Shown piece by piece: positions 34,118-44,467 of a stretch of 64,000 bases of DNA. Within the stretch, counting starts at the first letter, position 1. Every line of letters begins with the position of its first letter. The DNA comes from Streptomyces armeniacus (GTDB lineage: Bacteria; Actinomycetota; Actinomycetes; Streptomycetales; Streptomycetaceae), in contig NZ_CP031320.1 in NCBI RefSeq assembly GCF_003355155.1, positions 1,722,369 to 1,786,368 of the forward strand, read 5' to 3'. The notes beneath the pieces are model-generated. The model did no database searches and had not been told where the DNA came from. It saw only the letters and a program-made list of their open reading frames with translations. The position numbers and the translations under genes were made by a program.

Positions 34118-35268
34118 GGGCGTACGCCCGTGCCGTCCGCCGCCGGTTCCAGCCCCAGCGCCCGCATGCCCGGCGCGCAGCGTTCCCGCAGCTCGGCCAG
34201 CTCCGCCCGCGGCAGCCGCAGCGCGGCGCCGCGCCGGGCGCCGTCGAGGAGCGCCGCGCCGCGCTCCAGCCACACCGGGTACGGCTCCACCCCGGCGAAC
34301 ACCGCCAGCCGGGCCAGCTCCTCGCGCGGCGTGTCGAGTAGGCCCTCGTACGACAGTCCGGCGCGCCGGTCCGGCGGCAGGCCGTCGAGGGACTTCTCGC
34401 CCTCCGTGACCAGTTCGGACCAGAGGGCGCCGAAGTCGGTGACGGGCATGGGCCGTTCGAGGAGCAGCGCCGGGTCGAAGCGTTCGCCGAGTACCTCGCT
34501 CAGGTCGTGCGGCAGCGTGCTCACGAGGTCAGGTGTCAGCTCCGTGAGCGCGCTGACGCCGGTGCGCCGGAAGATCTCGCGGAGCACCGCGATCGAGCGG
34601 TAGCCGATGTGGCGGCTCATCGACACGGCGCAGTCCGGGCCGTCCCGGAAGAGGTGCACGAACCGCGCGTGCGGGAACACCCGGCGCAGCTTCGGCACCG
34701 CCTGCAGCGAGTACCCGGAGCGCTCGACCACGGCGTGTCCGCCCCCGAAGCGCGCGCTGAGCAGGCCGAACAGCGCCTCGTACTGCTGCCCGGCGGGCCG
34801 CCGCGGCAGCCCGCGGACCGCCGGCTCCAGCGCGTCGAGCGCCGCGTCCACCTCGGCCGGGTCGACGCGCGCCGCGTCCGCCCCCGCCGCTTCCGCGTCT
34901 TCCGTGTTGCCGCCGTCCGTGTCCGTCTCCCGCGCGTTCCCGGCCACCAGATGCGGCAGCACCATCAGGCAGAGCGCGGGGATGCCGGTGGTGTCCGCGG
35001 AGTAACGGCCGCCGTCCAGACGGTTGTAGAGGAACTCGGGGAGCGGGACGCCGCTGCGGGTGAGCCCGTCGAAGAACCGGTTGGGCCCGGCCAGCACCTG
35101 CCAGAACTCCTCGCCGGACACGGGCTCGCCGGGCAGCGCGCTCTCGCCGAGCGAGGCGAACATCTCGTTCAGGCTCAGCACGTCGGGATGCAGGTTGAGG
35201 ATGCGGGACAGCGCGGTCGAGCCGCTGCGTCCGGTACCGACGACAAAGGTCAGGGGCCGCACGTCCAC
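34114..35268 (-). CDS. PAPS-dependent sulfotransferase-like protein
   Basis: A 384-residue sulfotransferase-family protein. FVVGTGRSGSTALSRIL near the N-terminus is the 5'-phosphosulfate loop for PAPS, and RFVHLFRDGPDCAVSMSRH is the 3'-phosphate-binding strand with Arg and Ser. LNEMFASLGE and the C-terminal GLSYEGLLDTPREELARLAVFAG match the group of bacterial sulfotransferases acting on small molecules or glycans. The GTG at 35268 is chosen because GGAG lies seven bases upstream; an in-frame GTG at 35295 lacks one. An Ala/Asp/Glu-rich insert near 125-160 is unusual. The acceptor is unknown. Confidence 0.85.
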   Translation of the reverse strand: MDVRPLTFVVGTGRSGSTALSRILNLHPDVLSLNEMFASLGESALPGEPVSGEEFWQVLAGPNRFFDGLTRSGVPLPEFLYNRLDGGRYSADTTGIPALCLMVLPHLVAGNARETDTDGGNTEDAEAAGADAARVDPAEVDAALDALEPAVRGLPRRPAGQQYEALFGLLSARFGGGHAVVERSGYSLQAVPKLRRVFPHARFVHLFRDGPDCAVSMSRHIGYRSIAVLREIFRRTGVSALTELTPDLVSTLPHDLSEVLGERFDPALLLERPMPVTDFGALWSELVTEGEKSLDGLPPDRRAGLSYEGLLDTPREELARLAVFAGVEPYPVWLERGAALLDGARRGAALRLPRAELAELRERCAPGMRALGLEPAADGTGVRP

Positions 35269-35593
35269 GCACTCACTCCACTCGCCGCTCGCCACTTGCC
35301 GTCCACCGCTCGGCGCCCGCCACCGGTGTGCGGCGGGCGCGTACGGTTCGTTCGCCAGCGGTGACCGTACCCGACCCGGCCATGCGGCTGTTGCGTGGCA
35401 CGTACGGGCGCGAAATCAAGCCCGTCCGGCGCTTGAGGACGGACGGGGGACCGGCCACTACCGGTGCCGGGTCGCCGTGCCTGGCCCGGCGCACGTAGGC
35501 CGTGGCCGGGGCTGTCCTCAAACGCCGGGCGGGCTGGGGGCGGTCTCCGCATACGGCCGCGCGCGACCGTACGGGCGCCCGTACGCTGGCAGC
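35269..35593. other. Intergenic region containing MITE-like element
   Basis: About 325 bp between the divergent sulfotransferase and YjbR genes; the only structure I see is the 117-bp element at 35419-35535. Confidence 0.6.
35419..35535. mobile_element. MITE-like element 1 (117 bp, inverted 22-bp ends)
   Basis: The left end AGCCCGTCCGGCGCTTGAGG and the right end, its inverted counterpart (AACGCCGGGCGGGCT at the edge), differ by two bases over 22. The interior is non-coding and shares little with element 2. No clear target duplication is visible. It may be a non-autonomous transposon or a paired terminator repeat; size and inverted ends match the element at 44468-44586. Confidence 0.55.
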
Positions 35594-36037
35594 GTGACGA
35601 CGCAGCAGGACCCTCCACCGCCGCCGGAGGCGGCGCTGCGGGCCCGCGCACGGGCCCGCGCGTTCGCGCTGCGCCTGCCGGGCGCGGTCGAGGAGTTCCC
35701 CTGGGGCGACGACGCCGTGGCCAAGGTGCACAAGAAGATCTTCGTGTTCCTCGGCACCGACGACGGCAGCTACCCGGTCGGGATCACCGTCAAGCTGAAG
35801 AACCCCGAGGCGCACGAGCACGCGATGTCCTTCCCCGGAGCCACCCCGGCCGGGTACGGGCTCGGCAGGTCGGGCTGGGTCTCCCTGCCGCTGGAGCGGG
35901 ACGGCGCGCCGGACGCCGAGCTGCTCTGCGACTGGGTGGAGGAGAGCTACCGCGTCGTGGCCCCGAAGCGGCTGGTCGCGGAGCTCGACGAGCGTCCGGG
36001 CGGGGGTCCGGGCGCGGCGGACCGGGGGCCGGAATGA
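35594..36037 (+). CDS. MmcQ/YjbR-family DNA-binding-like protein
   Basis: A 147-residue protein of the YjbR fold. Recognisable segments are LRLPGAVEEFPWGDDAVAKVHKKIFVFLG, GITVKLKNP, GLGRSGWVSLPLE and WVEESYRVVAPKRLVAEL, the standard run for the family. YjbR-fold proteins have a CyaY-like fold and possible DNA binding, but no established activity. The GTG at 35594 is the likely start. It overlaps the methyltransferase gene by 4 bp, so the two are co-translated. Confidence 0.87.
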   Translation: MTTQQDPPPPPEAALRARARARAFALRLPGAVEEFPWGDDAVAKVHKKIFVFLGTDDGSYPVGITVKLKNPEAHEHAMSFPGATPAGYGLGRSGWVSLPLERDGAPDAELLCDWVEESYRVVAPKRLVAELDERPGGGPGAADRGPE

Positions 36038-36822
36038 GCGGCGCGCCCGACCCGGAGCAGGAGCACGCGGTGGACGCTGTGGACGCGGTGGACGCGGACG
36101 AGGTGAGTCGCCGGCTCGCGGCGGAGTCCGCGGTGGACGGCGCCTCGCCCACCGGCTGGTTCGAGCGGTTGTACGCCGCGGCGGCGCACGGCGAGGCCGA
36201 GGTCCCGTGGGACCGGGGGGCGCCGCACGCGCTGCTCACGGAATGGGCGCGCCGCCGTGCCGCGGGCGGCGCGGCCGACCGCACGCCGGCCGCCCCCGAG
36301 TCGGGCCGGGAGCCCCGCGCCCTCGTCATCGGCGCCGGGCTCGGTGACGACGCCGAGTTCATCGCCGGGCTCGGCTACGACACCGTCGCCTTCGACGTGG
36401 CACCCACCGCCGTACGGGAGGCGGAGCGCCGTTTCCCGGACTCGGCGGTGCACTACCGTACGGCCGACCTGCTGGACCCGCCGCCCGAGTGGCACCGTGC
36501 GTTCCCGTTCGTGTTCGAGAGCCAGACGGTGCAGGCGCTGCCCGTGGCGTACCGGCGGCAGGCCGTCGCGCGCGTACGGGACCTGGTCGCGCCGGGCGGG
36601 ACACTGCTGGTCATCGCGTTCGCGGGGGAGCCGGGGGACGAGCCGGACGAGGGGCCGCCGTGGCCGCTCACGCGCGCCGACATCGACGCGTTCGCGGCGG
36701 ACGGGCTGCGTGCGGTGCGCGTCGAGGAGGTCCGCGATCCGGAACAGCCCGAAGTGCGGCGCTGGCGGGCGGAGTTCAGCCGCGCAGGCGTGGACGGCGC
36801 GGACGGCGCCGCCCGCGGCTGA
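36034..36822 (+). CDS. SAM-dependent methyltransferase (thiopurine-type fold)
   Basis: A 262-residue class I methyltransferase. The SAM motif is ALVIGAGLGDDAEFIAGLGYDTVAFD with acidic Asp after the second strand; TAVREAERRFPDSAVHYRTADL and RDLVAPGGTLLVIAF follow in order. WFERLYAAAAHGEAEVPWDRG near the N-terminus matches the opening of thiopurine-type and related small-molecule methyltransferases. Substrate unknown. It is translated from an ATGA overlap with the YjbR-family gene. The N-terminus has a short AVDAVDAVDA repeat. Confidence 0.87.
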   Translation: MSGAPDPEQEHAVDAVDAVDADEVSRRLAAESAVDGASPTGWFERLYAAAAHGEAEVPWDRGAPHALLTEWARRRAAGGAADRTPAAPESGREPRALVIGAGLGDDAEFIAGLGYDTVAFDVAPTAVREAERRFPDSAVHYRTADLLDPPPEWHRAFPFVFESQTVQALPVAYRRQAVARVRDLVAPGGTLLVIAFAGEPGDEPDEGPPWPLTRADIDAFAADGLRAVRVEEVRDPEQPEVRRWRAEFSRAGVDGADGAARG

Positions 36823-36952
36823 CGTACGTCCGCACCGCGCCGTACGCCCGACGTCCCGGGTACGCCCGCGCCTCACGTACGTGCGGCAAACGCCCACGGA
36901 CTGGATGTGGGGCGCACCGCGCCGGTCTTCCCGCCGCGGCGGGCTGAGATCC

Positions 36953-36974
36953 GTCCTCAATCGCCGGACGGGCT
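36953..36974 (-). repeat. Single copy of CCCGTCCGGCG repeat, reversed
   Basis: GTCCTCAATCGCCGGACGGG is the reverse complement of the family core with one substitution. It lies between two copies of a 47-bp direct repeat. Confidence 0.8.
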
Positions 36975-36988
36975 GGATGTGGCGTGCC

Positions 36989-37065
36989 CCGCGCCAATCT
37001 TCCCGCCGCGACGGCGCGAAGCCACCGCGGCGAGGGTCCGGCGGAATCCACGACGGGCTGTAGAC
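36989..37065 (-). repeat. 78-bp dispersed repeat, copy B
   Basis: Reverse complement of copy A at 30083-30162: starting from 37065 it reads GGTCTACAGCCCGTCGTGGA and ends GAAGATTGGCGCGG, about 87 percent identical by eye. The two inverted copies bracket about 6.8 kb. Confidence 0.8.
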
Positions 37066-37193
37066 CAGCACCACGCCGTTGGGCCGACACGACGACACGA
37101 AAGCCATCGAGCCGGTGACCATGGCGGGCGGGCGCGACATGTAAAACCGCGCCGGTCCTGGCCGAGTCCGTTCGCACCGATGTTCCGTGGGGC

Positions 37194-37222
37194 TTGTGGA
37201 ACGTGGAACACGTTCTTAGCAT
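37194..37222 (+). promoter_or_regulatory. Promoter with operator for beta-oxidation operon
   Basis: -35 TTGTGG and -10 TAGCAT are 17 bp apart. The palindrome GAACGTGGAACACGTTC (37199-37215, perfect seven-base arms) fills the spacer, the usual position for a MerR-family or other spacer-binding regulator. Transcription would start about 35 bases before the first gene. Confidence 0.6.
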
Positions 37223-37264
37223 CACTGGTGTTACATCATTTGTGTCATACGGCTGGGGCTCTCC

Positions 37265-38575
37265 ATGACAGCGGAACACCCGCGCCCGCACCGCACGCGC
37301 GGACACGGCACGGCGTCGGCAGCACACGGCCCGCTCGGCGGCGTCCGGGTGGTGGAACTCGCCGGGATCGGCCCCGGGCCGTACGCCGCGATGGTCCTCG
37401 CCGATCTCGGCGCCGACGTCGTACGCGTCGACCGGCCCGGCGGTCCCGGCCTCGGCATCGACCCGGAGTGCGACGTCACCAACCGCAACAAGCGTTCCAT
37501 CGTCCTCGACCTCAAGTCCGCGGACGGCGCCGCCACCGTGCTGGACCTCGTCGAGCGCGCGGACGTGCTGCTGGAGGGGTACCGGCCCGGCGTCGCCGAG
37601 CGGCTCGGCGTCGGCCCGGACGAGTGCCTGGCCCGCAACCCGCGGCTCGTCTACGGGCGGATGACCGGCTGGGGCCAGGACGGCCCGCTCGCCGCGCGCG
37701 CCGGGCACGACATCGGCTACATCGCGGTGACCGGCGCCCTCGGCCTCGCCGGACCGGCCGACGGGCCGCCGTACGCGCCCGCCAACCTGCTCGGCGACTA
37801 CGCGGGCGGCTCGCTCTACCTCGTGATCGGCGTGCTCGCCGCGCTGCACCACGCCCGTGCCGAGGGCGGCGCCGGGCAGGTCGTGGACGCGGCGATCGTG
37901 GACGGCACGAGCCATCTGTCCGCGATGATCCACGGCATGCTCGCGGCCGGAGTCTGGCAGGACCGGCGCGAGGCCAACCTGCTGGACGGCGGCAGCCCGT
38001 TCTACGGCACGTACGAGACGAGCGACGGCGGGCACATGGCCGTCGGGGCGCTGGAGCCGCGGTTCTACGCCGAGTTCGTGCGGCTGCTCGGGCTGGGGGA
38101 CGACGGGGCCGCGCCGCCGCCCCGCGAGGACCCGGGCCGCTGGGACGAGCTGCGGGCGGCGATCGCGGCCCGCTTCCGCACCCGTACGCGCGACGAGTGG
38201 GCGCGGGTCTTCGCGGACTCGGACGCGTGCGTGGCGCCTGTACTCTCGCTGCGCGAGGCGCCGGAGCACCCCCAACTCGCCGCCCGCGGCACCTTCGTGG
38301 AGCACGACGGCATCACGCAGCCCGCGCCCGCCCCGCGCTTCTCGGCCACACCCGGCGCCGTGCGGTCGGGGCCCGCCCGGCCCGGGGCGCACACGGCGGA
38401 GGTCGCGCGGGACTGGCACCTTCCCGGGCTCGTGCACACCGCGGTCCGTGCCGCCGAACAGGCCGCGCAGTCACCACAGACCGACCAGAGCGACCAGAGC
38501 GCACAGACCTCCCAGACCGCGCAGTCGCCGGCCCGCCGCGCCAAAGCGCCCGTTCCCGAGAAGGAAGCCGACTGA
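37265..38575 (+). CDS. CaiB/BaiF-family CoA-transferase (alpha-methylacyl-CoA racemase-like)
   Basis: A 436-residue class III CoA-transferase-family protein. PLGGVRVVELAGIGPGPYAAMVLADLGADVVRVDRP is the CoA-binding signature, with NRNKRSIVLDLKS and ARNPRLVYGRMTGWGQDGPLA. GHDIGYIAVTGAL and EGGAGQVVDAAIVDG resemble alpha-methylacyl-CoA racemase, where His and Asp serve as acid/base. In this operon it probably epimerises 2-methyl-branched acyl-CoAs, or activates acids by CoA transfer, before oxidation. The C-terminal 40 residues are a Gln/Ser/Thr tail. It is the first gene of the four-gene operon. Confidence 0.88.
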   Translation: MTAEHPRPHRTRGHGTASAAHGPLGGVRVVELAGIGPGPYAAMVLADLGADVVRVDRPGGPGLGIDPECDVTNRNKRSIVLDLKSADGAATVLDLVERADVLLEGYRPGVAERLGVGPDECLARNPRLVYGRMTGWGQDGPLAARAGHDIGYIAVTGALGLAGPADGPPYAPANLLGDYAGGSLYLVIGVLAALHHARAEGGAGQVVDAAIVDGTSHLSAMIHGMLAAGVWQDRREANLLDGGSPFYGTYETSDGGHMAVGALEPRFYAEFVRLLGLGDDGAAPPPREDPGRWDELRAAIAARFRTRTRDEWARVFADSDACVAPVLSLREAPEHPQLAARGTFVEHDGITQPAPAPRFSATPGAVRSGPARPGAHTAEVARDWHLPGLVHTAVRAAEQAAQSPQTDQSDQSAQTSQTAQSPARRAKAPVPEKEAD

Positions 38576-38576
38576 C

Positions 38577-39719
38577 ATGAAGCGCCACATCTTCACCGGG
38601 GACCACGACGCCTTCCGCGAGACCGTGCGCACCTTCCTCGCCAAGGAGGTCGAGCCGCACCACGAGCAGTGGGAGAAGGACGGCATCGTCTCCCGCGCCG
38701 CGTGGCTGGCCGCGGGCCGCCAGGGGCTGCTGGGGCTGGCGGTGCCCGAGGAGTACGGCGGTGGGGGAGAGCCCGACTTCCGCTACGCCGCCGTCCTCGC
38801 CGAGGAGTTCGCCCGCGCGGGCGCGTCCGGGCTGGCGATCGGGCTGCACAACGACATCATCGGGCCGTATCTCACCGGGCTCGCCACCGACGAGCAGAAG
38901 CGGCGCTGGCTGCCCGGCTTCTGCTCGGGCGAGACCATCACCGCCATCGCCATGACCGAGCCCGGCGCGGGCTCCGACCTCCAGGGCATCCGTACGAGCG
39001 CCGAGGACCGGGGCGACCACTGGGTGCTGAACGGGTCCAAGACGTTCATCTCCAACGGCATCCTCGCCGACCTGGTGGTCGTTGTCGCCAAGACCACCCC
39101 CGAGGGCGGCTCCAAGGGCCTGAGCCTGCTGGTCGTCGAGCGCGGCATGGAGGGCTTCGAGCGCGGCCGCAACCTCGACAAGATCGGGCAGAAGTCGCAG
39201 GACACGGCGGAGCTGTTCTTCAACGACGTGCGCGTGCCCAAGGAGAACTTGCTCGGCGAGCTCAACGGCGCCTTCGTGCACCTGATGACGAACCTCGCCC
39301 AGGAGCGCATGGCCATCGCCGTGGCCGGCATCGCGTCCGCCGAGCATCTGCTGGAGATCACCACGGAGTACGTGAAGGAGCGCGAGGCGTTCGGGCGGCC
39401 GCTGGCCAGGCTCCAGCACATCCGGTTCGAGATCGCGGAGATGGCCACCGAGTGCGCCGTCACCCGTACCTTCCTGGACCGCTGCATCACCGACCACGCG
39501 AACGGCGAACTCGACGCCGTGCACGCCTCGATGGCCAAGTGGTGGGCCACCGAGCTGCAGAAGCGCGTCGCGGACAGGTGCCTGCAACTGCACGGCGGTT
39601 ACGGGTACATGAACGAGTACGCCGTCGCCCGCGCCTACACCGACGGCCGCATACAGACGATCTACGGCGGCACCACCGAGATCATGAAGGAGATCATCGG
39701 CCGCTCGCTGCTCGGCTGA
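38577..39719 (+). CDS. Acyl-CoA dehydrogenase
   Basis: A 380-residue flavoprotein that introduces the alpha-beta double bond into acyl-CoAs. It shows the family order: helical N-terminus, GLAVPEEYGGGGEPDFRYAAV, IAMTEPGAGSDLQGIRT (FAD/substrate loop), LNGSKTFISNG, and the C-terminal helices with QLHGGYGYMNEYAVARAYTDGRIQTIYGGTTEIMKEIIGR. The catalytic Glu is expected in IYGGTTEI. It begins two bases after the CoA-transferase stop. Chain-length preference cannot be read; branched-chain or long-chain substrates both fit. Confidence 0.95.
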   Translation: MKRHIFTGDHDAFRETVRTFLAKEVEPHHEQWEKDGIVSRAAWLAAGRQGLLGLAVPEEYGGGGEPDFRYAAVLAEEFARAGASGLAIGLHNDIIGPYLTGLATDEQKRRWLPGFCSGETITAIAMTEPGAGSDLQGIRTSAEDRGDHWVLNGSKTFISNGILADLVVVVAKTTPEGGSKGLSLLVVERGMEGFERGRNLDKIGQKSQDTAELFFNDVRVPKENLLGELNGAFVHLMTNLAQERMAIAVAGIASAEHLLEITTEYVKEREAFGRPLARLQHIRFEIAEMATECAVTRTFLDRCITDHANGELDAVHASMAKWWATELQKRVADRCLQLHGGYGYMNEYAVARAYTDGRIQTIYGGTTEIMKEIIGRSLLG

Positions 39720-39815
39720 CGCCTCGGCTGCGGCTGCCCCGACGGCCCCCGCCCGTACGGCCGCCACGCCACCCACCAAGCCCCTGAAGCCCGTTTCCCC
39801 GAAAGGCTGCTGAAC

Positions 39816-41030
<1,215 letters not shown>

Positions 41031-41134
41031 ACGCCCGCCCCACGCAACGGCATTCCGCCCGGCACGTACACCGCTGCCCGGCACGTACACCCGGCCCGTA
41101 CGACCGGCAGGCCCAACCCAAACGGAGAACCACT

Positions 41135-43357
41135 GTGTCCACGAAGTCCACGGCGTCCGGGGCGCCCTCGGCGTCCACCATCCGCTGGGAGCAGGACGAG
41201 AGCGGCGTCGTCACGCTCGTCCTCGACGACCCGGCCCAGTCCGCCAACACCATGAACGAGGCGTTCCAGACCTCCCTCACCGAGGTCGCCGACCGCCTCG
41301 AGGCCGAACGCGACAGCGTGCGCGGCGTCATCGTCACCTCCGCCAAGAAGACCTTCTTCGCGGGCGGCGACCTGCGTGAGCTGATCCGGGCACGGCCCGA
41401 GGACGCCGACCGCGTCTACGCCACCGGCATGCGCGTCAAGCGCGACCTGCGGCGCATCGAGACCCTCGGCAAGCCCGTCGTCGCCGCGATGAACGGCGCC
41501 GCGCTCGGCGGCGGCCTGGAGATCGCCCTCGCCTGCCACCACCGGGTCGCCCTCGACGCGCCCGGCTCGAAGATCGGCTGCCCGGAGGCCACCCTCGGGC
41601 TGCTGCCCGGAGGCGGCGGCGTCGTCCGTACGGTGCGCCTGCTGGGCATCGCCGACGCGCTGCTCAAGGTGCTCCTCCAGGGCCAGCAGTACCGCCCCGC
41701 GCAGGCGAAGGAGCACGGGCTGGTCCACGAGGTCGTACAGACCGAGGACGAACTGCTCGCCGCCGCGCGCGCGTTCGTCGACGCGCACCCCGAGTCGGCG
41801 CAGCCCTGGGACGTCAAGGGCCACAAGATCCCCGGCGGCACGCCCGCGCACCCGAAGTTCGCCGCCAACCTGCCCGCGTTCCCGGCCGGCCTCAGCAAGC
41901 AGACGGGCGGCGCCCCCTACCCGGCGCAGCGGAACATCCTGGCCGCGGCCGTCGAGGGCTCCCAGGTCGACTTCGAGACGGCGCAGGCCATCGAGGCCCG
42001 CTACTTCACGGAGCTGGTCACCGGCCAGATCTCCAAGAACATGATCCAGGCGTTCTTCTTCGACCTCCAGGCCGTCAACTCCGGCGCGAACCGCCCCCAG
42101 GACGTCCCGGAGCGTACGGTCCGCCGCGTCGCCGTGCTCGGCGCCGGGATGATGGGCGCGGGCATCGCGTACTCCTGCGCCAAGGCCGGCATCGAGGTCG
42201 TGCTGAAGGACGTGTCGAGGGAGGCGGCGGAGAAGGGCAAGGCGTACTCCGAGGGCCTGCTCGACAAGGCGCTGGCCCGCGGCCGTACGACCGAGGCGAA
42301 GCGCGCCGCGCTGCTCGACCGCATCACGCCCACCGCCGACCCGCAGGACCTGGCGGGCTGCGACGCCGTCATCGAGGCGGTCTTCGAGGACCCGGCGCTC
42401 AAGCACAAGGTCTTCCAGGAGATCGAGAACGTCGTCGCGCCGGACGCCCTGCTCTGCTCCAACACCTCCACGCTCCCGATCACCGCGCTCGCCGAAGGCG
42501 TCGGCCGGGACGAGGACTTCGTCGGGCTGCACTTCTTCTCACCCGTCGACAAGATGCCGCTGGTGGAGATCATCCGCGGCGGCGCGACCGGCGACGAGGC
42601 GCTGGCCCGCGCGTTCGACCTGGTGCGGCAGATCCGCAAGACGCCGATCGTCGTCAACGACTCGCGCGGCTTCTTCACCTCCCGCGTCATCGGCCACTTC
42701 ATCACCGAGGGCGTGGCGATGCTGGCCGAGGGCATCGAGCCGGCCACCGTCGAACAGGCCGCCGGCCAGGCGGGCTACCCGGCCAAGGTGCTCGCGCTGA
42801 TGGACGAGCTGACGCTCACCCTGCCGCGGAAGATCCGCAACGAGACCCGCCAGGCGCTCGAGGCGGCGGGCACGACGTGGCCCGAGCACCCGGCGGACGC
42901 GGTCATCGACCGGATGATCGACGAGTTCGGACGCACGGGCCGCAGCGGCGGAGCGGGCTTCTACGACTACGACGAGAACGGCAAGCGCACCCGCCTCTGG
43001 CCGGGCCTGCGCGAGCACTTCACGCGGGCGGCGGGCGCCGGTGAGACCGTACGGCCCGAGGACGTGGACCTCACCGAGCTCAAGGAGCGGATGCTGTTCG
43101 TGGAGGCACTCGACACCGTGCGGTGCGTCGAGGAAGGCGTGCTGACCTCGGTCGCGGACGCCAACATCGGCTCCATCATGGGCATCGGCTTCCCGCCGTG
43201 GACCGGTGGCGTCCTGCAGTACATCAACGGGTACGAGGGCGGCCCCGCCGGTTTCGCCGCCCGCGCCCGCGAGCTGGAGGCGGCGTACGGGCAGCGCTTC
43301 GCGGTGCCGCCGCTGCTCGCCGAGAAGGCGGCGAAGGGGGAGCGGTTCAGCGACTAG
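41135..43357 (+). CDS. fadB: FadB-like enoyl-CoA hydratase/3-hydroxyacyl-CoA dehydrogenase
   Basis: A 740-residue bifunctional beta-oxidation enzyme. The N-terminal crotonase domain (about 15-270) has [11 protein letters not shown] (oxyanion hole) and [34 protein letters not shown] with the catalytic Glu residues. The NAD domain begins [23 protein letters not shown], and [18 protein letters not shown] contains the catalytic His; two C-terminal dehydrogenase domains end with [17 protein letters not shown]. The GTG at 41135 follows GGAG. With FadA it forms a trifunctional-type system. No acyl-CoA ligase is nearby. Confidence 0.96.
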   Translation: MSTKSTASGAPSASTIRWEQDESGVVTLVLDDPAQSANTMNEAFQTSLTEVADRLEAERDSVRGVIVTSAKKTFFAGGDLRELIRARPEDADRVYATGMRVKRDLRRIETLGKPVVAAMNGAALGGGLEIALACHHRVALDAPGSKIGCPEATLGLLPGGGGVVRTVRLLGIADALLKVLLQGQQYRPAQAKEHGLVHEVVQTEDELLAAARAFVDAHPESAQPWDVKGHKIPGGTPAHPKFAANLPAFPAGLSKQTGGAPYPAQRNILAAAVEGSQVDFETAQAIEARYFTELVTGQISKNMIQAFFFDLQAVNSGANRPQDVPERTVRRVAVLGAGMMGAGIAYSCAKAGIEVVLKDVSREAAEKGKAYSEGLLDKALARGRTTEAKRAALLDRITPTADPQDLAGCDAVIEAVFEDPALKHKVFQEIENVVAPDALLCSNTSTLPITALAEGVGRDEDFVGLHFFSPVDKMPLVEIIRGGATGDEALARAFDLVRQIRKTPIVVNDSRGFFTSRVIGHFITEGVAMLAEGIEPATVEQAAGQAGYPAKVLALMDELTLTLPRKIRNETRQALEAAGTTWPEHPADAVIDRMIDEFGRTGRSGGAGFYDYDENGKRTRLWPGLREHFTRAAGAGETVRPEDVDLTELKERMLFVEALDTVRCVEEGVLTSVADANIGSIMGIGFPPWTGGVLQYINGYEGGPAGFAARARELEAAYGQRFAVPPLLAEKAAKGERFSD

Positions 43358-43385
43358 CCGACCAGCCAGTCAGTCGACCGGCCAG

Positions 43386-44216
43386 TCAGTCGACCGGCCG
43401 GCCAGTCGACTGGCCGGCGTCGTCCGGGTCCGTACGCGGGGAACGTTCCGCCGGGAACGTTCCCCGCAGCTCCTCCCGCAGCGACCGCTGGAACGCCGTC
43501 AGCAGCGCCTGCACCACCATCGGCTGCATGTGCGCCGACAGCGACTTCATCCGCTCCAGCTGCTCCGGGTCGGCCTCCCGCTCCCGGTACGGCTCCCACA
43601 CCTCGTCCTTGAACAGCCTGCTCAACTCGCGGGCCGCCGCCCGCGCGTGCCCCTGCACCACCTCGCGCGCGGCCAGGATCGACGGCTGCGAGATCGGCAC
43701 GTCCAGCAGCCGCACCCCGAGGTGCACCAGCGCGGGGTCGACCCGGAAGACGGCCGGATCGTCCGTCGGGTCCAGCACGCTCATCGCCTCGAGCCGCTTG
43801 AGGTCGTCGTCCGTCAGCTCCCGCCCGACGCGCCCCTCCAGCTGCGTGCGGGTGCTCTCGTCGACGGTGTCCGGCATCCAGGAGGCGACCATGGCGCGGT
43901 GGATGGCCAGATCGTGCGAGCTGAGGTCGTCCGGCAGCCGCTGCAGATAGCGCTCGATCGCGGCCAGCGTCATGCCCTGGTGCTGCAGCTCCTCGATGAG
44001 CGCAAGCCGAGACAGATGGTCCGGGCCGTACCGGCCGACGCGGCGGGCGCCGATGGTGGGCGGCGGCAGCAGGCCGCGGGTGCTGTAGAAGCGGATGGTG
44101 CGCACGGTGACGCCGGCGCGGGCGGCGAGCTGGTCGACGGTCAGGGTGTCGGTGTCCAGCCGCCGGTCCGGGGCCGCGTCCTGGTCCCGGCGCCGGTCCT
44201 GATCCTGGTCCGCCAT
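43386..44216 (-). CDS. MerR-family regulator, likely controlling beta-oxidation genes
   Basis: A 276-residue MerR-type regulator. The winged helix-turn-helix (about 25-95) reads LTVDQLAARAGVTVRTIRFYSTRGLLPPP and VGRYGPDHLSRLALIEELQHQGMTLAAIERYL. The long C-terminal effector domain (about 100-260), with a helical stretch SILAAREVVQGHARAAARELSRLFKDEVWEPY, has no metal-binding cysteines, so a small-molecule or acyl-CoA ligand is more likely than a metal. GAGAGGCGTGACCG precedes the ATG. It converges on the fadB end. Palindromes over its own promoter and that of the fad operon fit direct control. Confidence 0.92.
   Translation of the reverse strand: MADQDQDRRRDQDAAPDRRLDTDTLTVDQLAARAGVTVRTIRFYSTRGLLPPPTIGARRVGRYGPDHLSRLALIEELQHQGMTLAAIERYLQRLPDDLSSHDLAIHRAMVASWMPDTVDESTRTQLEGRVGRELTDDDLKRLEAMSVLDPTDDPAVFRVDPALVHLGVRLLDVPISQPSILAAREVVQGHARAAARELSRLFKDEVWEPYREREADPEQLERMKSLSAHMQPMVVQALLTAFQRSLREELRGTFPAERSPRTDPDDAGQSTGRPVD
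43397..43418. terminator. 22-bp perfect palindrome at convergent gene ends
   Basis: CCGGCCAGTCGACTGGCCGG plus one more base pair each side, within a run of GTCGACCGGCCAGTCA-type repeats. It overlaps the last codons of merR and lies 40 bp past fadB, so it can serve both transcripts. Confidence 0.7.
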
Positions 44217-44295
44217 CGGTCACGCCTCTCTGCTGATCCTTGCCGGTTCCGCCGGTTCTTCCGGTTTCCGCCGGTCTCGCGCCGGCAGTCCTCGC

Positions 44296-44308
44296 ACTGT
44301 TCAACAGT
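44296..44308 (-). promoter_or_regulatory. Palindrome over merR -10 region
   Basis: ACTGTTCAACAGT has perfect six-base arms. On the minus strand it overlaps a -10 TACTGT that lies 18 bp from TTCACA, about 80 bp before the merR start; this suits autoregulation. Confidence 0.5.
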
Positions 44309-44332
44309 ATTGCTGTCTCACCAGTTCTGTGA

Positions 44333-44416
44333 AAGCTCTCGGCACGGCTTCCTCCCGGCGCGGCACGCACGCTGCGGTACTACGAAGCGCGCGGGCTGCT
44401 GCCCGCAGGCCGTACG
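44333..44416 (+). pseudogene. Relic of a second merR gene
   Basis: One frame reads GAARTLRYYEARGLLPAGRT, the recognition-helix and wing start of MerR proteins, preceded by a stop codon within ten residues and followed by unrelated sequence. There is no start codon or rest of the domain. The MITE-like element begins 52 bp downstream, and beyond it a short frame ends CRVIAPVLDELDGVL, which may be the old C-terminus. Confidence 0.6.
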
Positions 44417-44467
44417 GCGACCGCCCCCACCGCACGGCCGCACCATGGGGGCGGGGCCAGCCCATCC

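Larger units (their letters stand above)
36823..37193. other. Repeat-rich intergenic region
   Basis: About 370 bp without a gene. It carries a direct duplication (36901-36947 and 36973-37019, both beginning CTGGATGTGG and sharing TCTTCCCGCCGCG), a reversed copy of the 22-bp repeat between them (36953-36974) and copy B of the 78-bp repeat. Confidence 0.75.
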
